A DNA stretch of 6,797 nucleotides from an uncultured Christensenellaceae bacterium (GTDB lineage: Bacteria > Bacillota > Clostridia > Christensenellales > Aristaeellaceae), in assembly GCA_905236495.1 (NCBI GenBank), contig CAJOPV010000026.1, forward strand, positions 1 to 6,797. The letters are read 5' to 3'. The position numbers and the translations under genes were made by a program. The notes under the pieces were generated by a model. That model ran no database searches, was not told the DNA's origin, and was given only the letters and a program-made list of their open reading frames with translations. Positions 6,446 through 6,797 of the stretch are shown in pieces. How positions within the stretch are numbered: the first letter of the stretch is position 1; every line of letters starts with the position of its first letter.

Positions 6446-6491
6446 CCCGTGCGGGGGCGCGGGAAGGCGGTTCGAATCCGTTCCTTTTCTT
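6446..6491 (+). terminator. Probable 3' end of the operon: two adjoining hairpins and a T-rich tail
   Basis: CCCGTGC (6446-6452) pairs with GCGCGGG (6457-6463; one G-U) around GGGG. Immediately after, GGAA (6462-6465), a GG bulge and CGG (6468-6470) pair with CCG (6478-6480) and TTCC (6481-6484) around loop TTCGAAT, followed by TTTTCTT (6485-6491). The second hairpin plus tail resembles an intrinsic terminator for the + strand genes, although the stem is short and bulged. An alternative register, GGCGG with CCGTT, looks like a tRNA T-arm. Confidence 0.45.
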
Positions 6492-6589
6492 GATCCCCAG
6501 CATAAGGCACACGGGCACACCGCACCGATCACTTTTATTCCCTTAACGCCGACCGCCGCGTGAGGGTGGGAATGGGGAAAATAAAAAGA
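6492..6589. other. Intergenic stretch with no gene; weak inverted repeat
   Basis: There are no open frames with a credible start and ribosome binding site on either strand. ATTCCC (6537-6542) is complementary to GGGAAT (6568-6573), but with a 25-nt spacer it is weak. The A-rich end (6574-6589) is the tail of the - strand terminator described next. Confidence 0.5.
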
Positions 6590-6613
6590 GGAAACGGTCA
6601 AATTGCCGTTTCC
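6578..6613 (-). terminator. Intrinsic terminator for leftward (minus-strand) transcription
   Basis: On the - strand, GGAAACGG (6613-6606) pairs perfectly with CCGTTTCC (6597-6590) around an 8-nt loop, and is followed directly by TCTTTTTATTTT (6589-6578). The 8-bp GC-containing stem plus T-tract is the best terminator in the window. It faces the + strand operon, so it implies a transcript coming from the right, beyond or within 6614-6797. The + strand side of the hairpin is followed by GGCAGACC, with no T run, so it is not bidirectional. Confidence 0.7.
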
Positions 6614-6617
6614 GGCA
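6598..6617 (+). repeat. Copy 1 of a short repeat motif (TCAAWTTGC / CGTTTCCGG[G]CA)
   Basis: TCAAATTGC (6598-6606) runs straight into CGTTTCCGGCA (6607-6617). Related copies are at 6728-6762 in the same orientation, with TCAATTTGC and CGTTTCCGGGCA separated by 14 nt, and at 6767-6797 inverted. The copies differ by an A/T swap and one G, so they are related but not identical. Confidence 0.5.
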
Positions 6618-6642
6618 GACCATCCATAAACCCCGGGATAGC

Positions 6643-6666
6643 TCGAAAGGGCTGCAGCCCTTTCGA
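6643..6666. repeat. 24-nt perfect palindrome
   Basis: TCGAAAGGGCTG (6643-6654) is followed immediately by its exact reverse complement CAGCCCTTTCGA (6655-6666), with no spacer. As DNA it is a two-fold symmetric site; as RNA it forms a hairpin of about 10 bp with a 4-nt loop. It is the second member of the hairpin block. Confidence 0.85.
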
Positions 6667-6678
6667 CTTTCATCCGCA

Positions 6679-6697
6679 GGACCGGGTCTCCCGGTCC
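6679..6697. repeat. Perfect 8-bp hairpin
   Basis: GGACCGGG (6679-6686), spacer TCT, CCCGGTCC (6690-6697). The stem is very GC-rich, with no T-tract on either side. It is the third structure in the block. Confidence 0.8.
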
Positions 6698-6699
6698 GA

Positions 6700-6722
6700 G
6701 GAGCAGTCAGCATGACTGCTTC
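6700..6722. repeat. Perfect 8-bp hairpin, extendable to 10 bp
   Basis: AGCAGTCA (6702-6709), spacer GCA, TGACTGCT (6713-6720), extendable by G6701-T6721 and G6700-C6722. It lies 2 nt after the preceding hairpin, which makes the block nearly continuous structure. Confidence 0.8.
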
Positions 6723-6727
6723 CGATA

Positions 6728-6797
6728 TCAATTTGCGACCGTAAAATGAGCGTTTCCGGGCAAACATGCCCGGAAACGCCATTTTACAGCAAATTGA
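6728..6797. repeat. Long hairpin of about 30 bp reaching the window edge
   Basis: Three nested complementary segments share one axis: TCAATTTGC (6728-6736) with GCAAATTGA (6789-6797); GTAAAATG (6741-6748) with CATTTTAC (6780-6787); GCGTTTCCGGGCA (6750-6762) with TGCCCGGAAACGC (6767-6779). The only interruptions are GACC (6737-6740) opposite A6788, a bulged A6749 and the AACA loop. That gives about 30 pairs in 70 nt. The symmetry runs to the last base of the window, so the arms could extend further. No T-run follows on the visible side. It could be a MITE-like or repeat-derived hairpin or a domain of a structured RNA. Confidence 0.85.

Larger units (their letters stand above)
6590..6797 (-). 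ncRNA. Candidate structured non-coding RNA or hairpin-repeat block (class unknown)
   Basis: This 208-nt stretch is made of five consecutive hairpins (6590-6613, 6643-6666, 6679-6697, 6700-6722, 6728-6797) and has no credible protein gene on either strand. Read on the - strand it finishes in a proper intrinsic terminator, as expected for the 3' part of an RNA gene or a long 3' untranslated region that begins to the right of the window. I do not recognise a known RNA family: the conserved cores of SRP RNA, RNase P, tmRNA and 6S RNA, and of the riboswitches I checked, are absent. The alternative is a mobile hairpin element, since imperfect inverted motif copies lie near both ends. No promoter can be seen because the 5' side is outside the window. 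Confidence 0.35.

Noticed and set aside
6399..6468. TPP riboswitch-like pieces (GGGGC, GGCTGAGA at 6419-6426, ACCC, GGGAAG)
   Set aside because: The second half of the thi-box (CTGATCTGG...CCAGCG region) is missing, the GGCTGAGA-to-ACCC spacing is too long, and no gene follows. Coincidence is more likely.
6384..6490. Complete tRNA (including tRNA-Sec) around GGTTCGAATCC
   Set aside because: The acceptor 3' strand would be CCTTTTC, but no matching 5' strand lies upstream. No canonical anticodon arm fits and there is no CCA.
6659..6690. Hammerhead ribozyme-like core on the - strand (GGATGA...CGAAA)
   Set aside because: The first core element deviates from CTGATGA, only four bases separate the two core pieces so there is no stem II, and the required third stem is not formed.
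6543..6782. 79-residue open frame on the - strand across the hairpin block
   Set aside because: It consists of the hairpin arms read as codons, has no recognisable domain and no convincing ribosome binding site. Dense inverted repeats better explain the sequence.
6728..6797. Integron attC site
   Set aside because: The GTTRRRY/RYYYAAC core sites are absent and no integrase or gene cassette is visible. The arms are too perfect for a typical attC.

Overview
The window looks like chromosomal DNA from a GC-rich anaerobic Firmicute (Clostridia, probably a gut lineage). The evidence is the GC-rich coding sequence, the strong GGAGG-type ribosome binding sites, the Firmicutes-type ecfA1-ecfA2-ecfT order, and the multiple M42 peptidases. 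This is an inference from gene content; no rRNA gene is present to settle it. All seven complete protein genes and one partial gene lie on the + strand.

Layout. Positions 1-2091 hold the energising module of an energy-coupling-factor (ECF) vitamin/metal importer. It consists of the 3' half of ecfA1, a complete ecfA2 (GTG start at 429), and ecfT, with overlapping reading frames. No substrate-binding S component is present, so this is probably a shared group II module that serves S proteins encoded elsewhere. Positions 2108-5260 hold three consecutive, divergent M42-family metallo-aminopeptidases. The first two overlap each other and follow ecfT by 16 nt. The third sits behind a 121-nt spacer that contains two hairpins. 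Positions 5342-6378 hold 5-formyltetrahydrofolate cyclo-ligase and a DIP1984-family coiled-coil protein, joined by an ATGA overlap.

From 6379 to the end (419 nt) I find no credible protein gene, but there is a lot of RNA-like structure. Just after the last gene come GC-rich hairpins, a tRNA T-arm lookalike (GGTTCGAATCC) and a T-rich tail; this is probably the operon's 3' end. Then 6590-6797 is a run of five hairpins with little sequence between them, including a 24-nt perfect palindrome and an approximately 30-bp long hairpin that ends exactly at the window edge. Read on the - strand, this block ends in a convincing intrinsic terminator (hairpin 6590-6613, then TCTTTTTATTTT). The same nucleotides can form a competing GAAA-tetraloop hairpin. 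A shared motif (TCAAWTTGC...CGTTTCCGG[G]CA) appears three times within the block, twice direct and once inverted. The block is either a structured non-coding RNA read leftward from beyond the window or a MITE-like hairpin repeat. It is the part of the window least explained by known families.

How the genes fit together: the ECF module powers micronutrient uptake (folate among possible cargoes), the M42 enzymes trim small peptides to amino acids in the cytoplasm, and the cyclo-ligase recycles 5-formyl-THF into the active folate pool. A nutrient-salvage theme is plausible but is inferred from adjacency alone.
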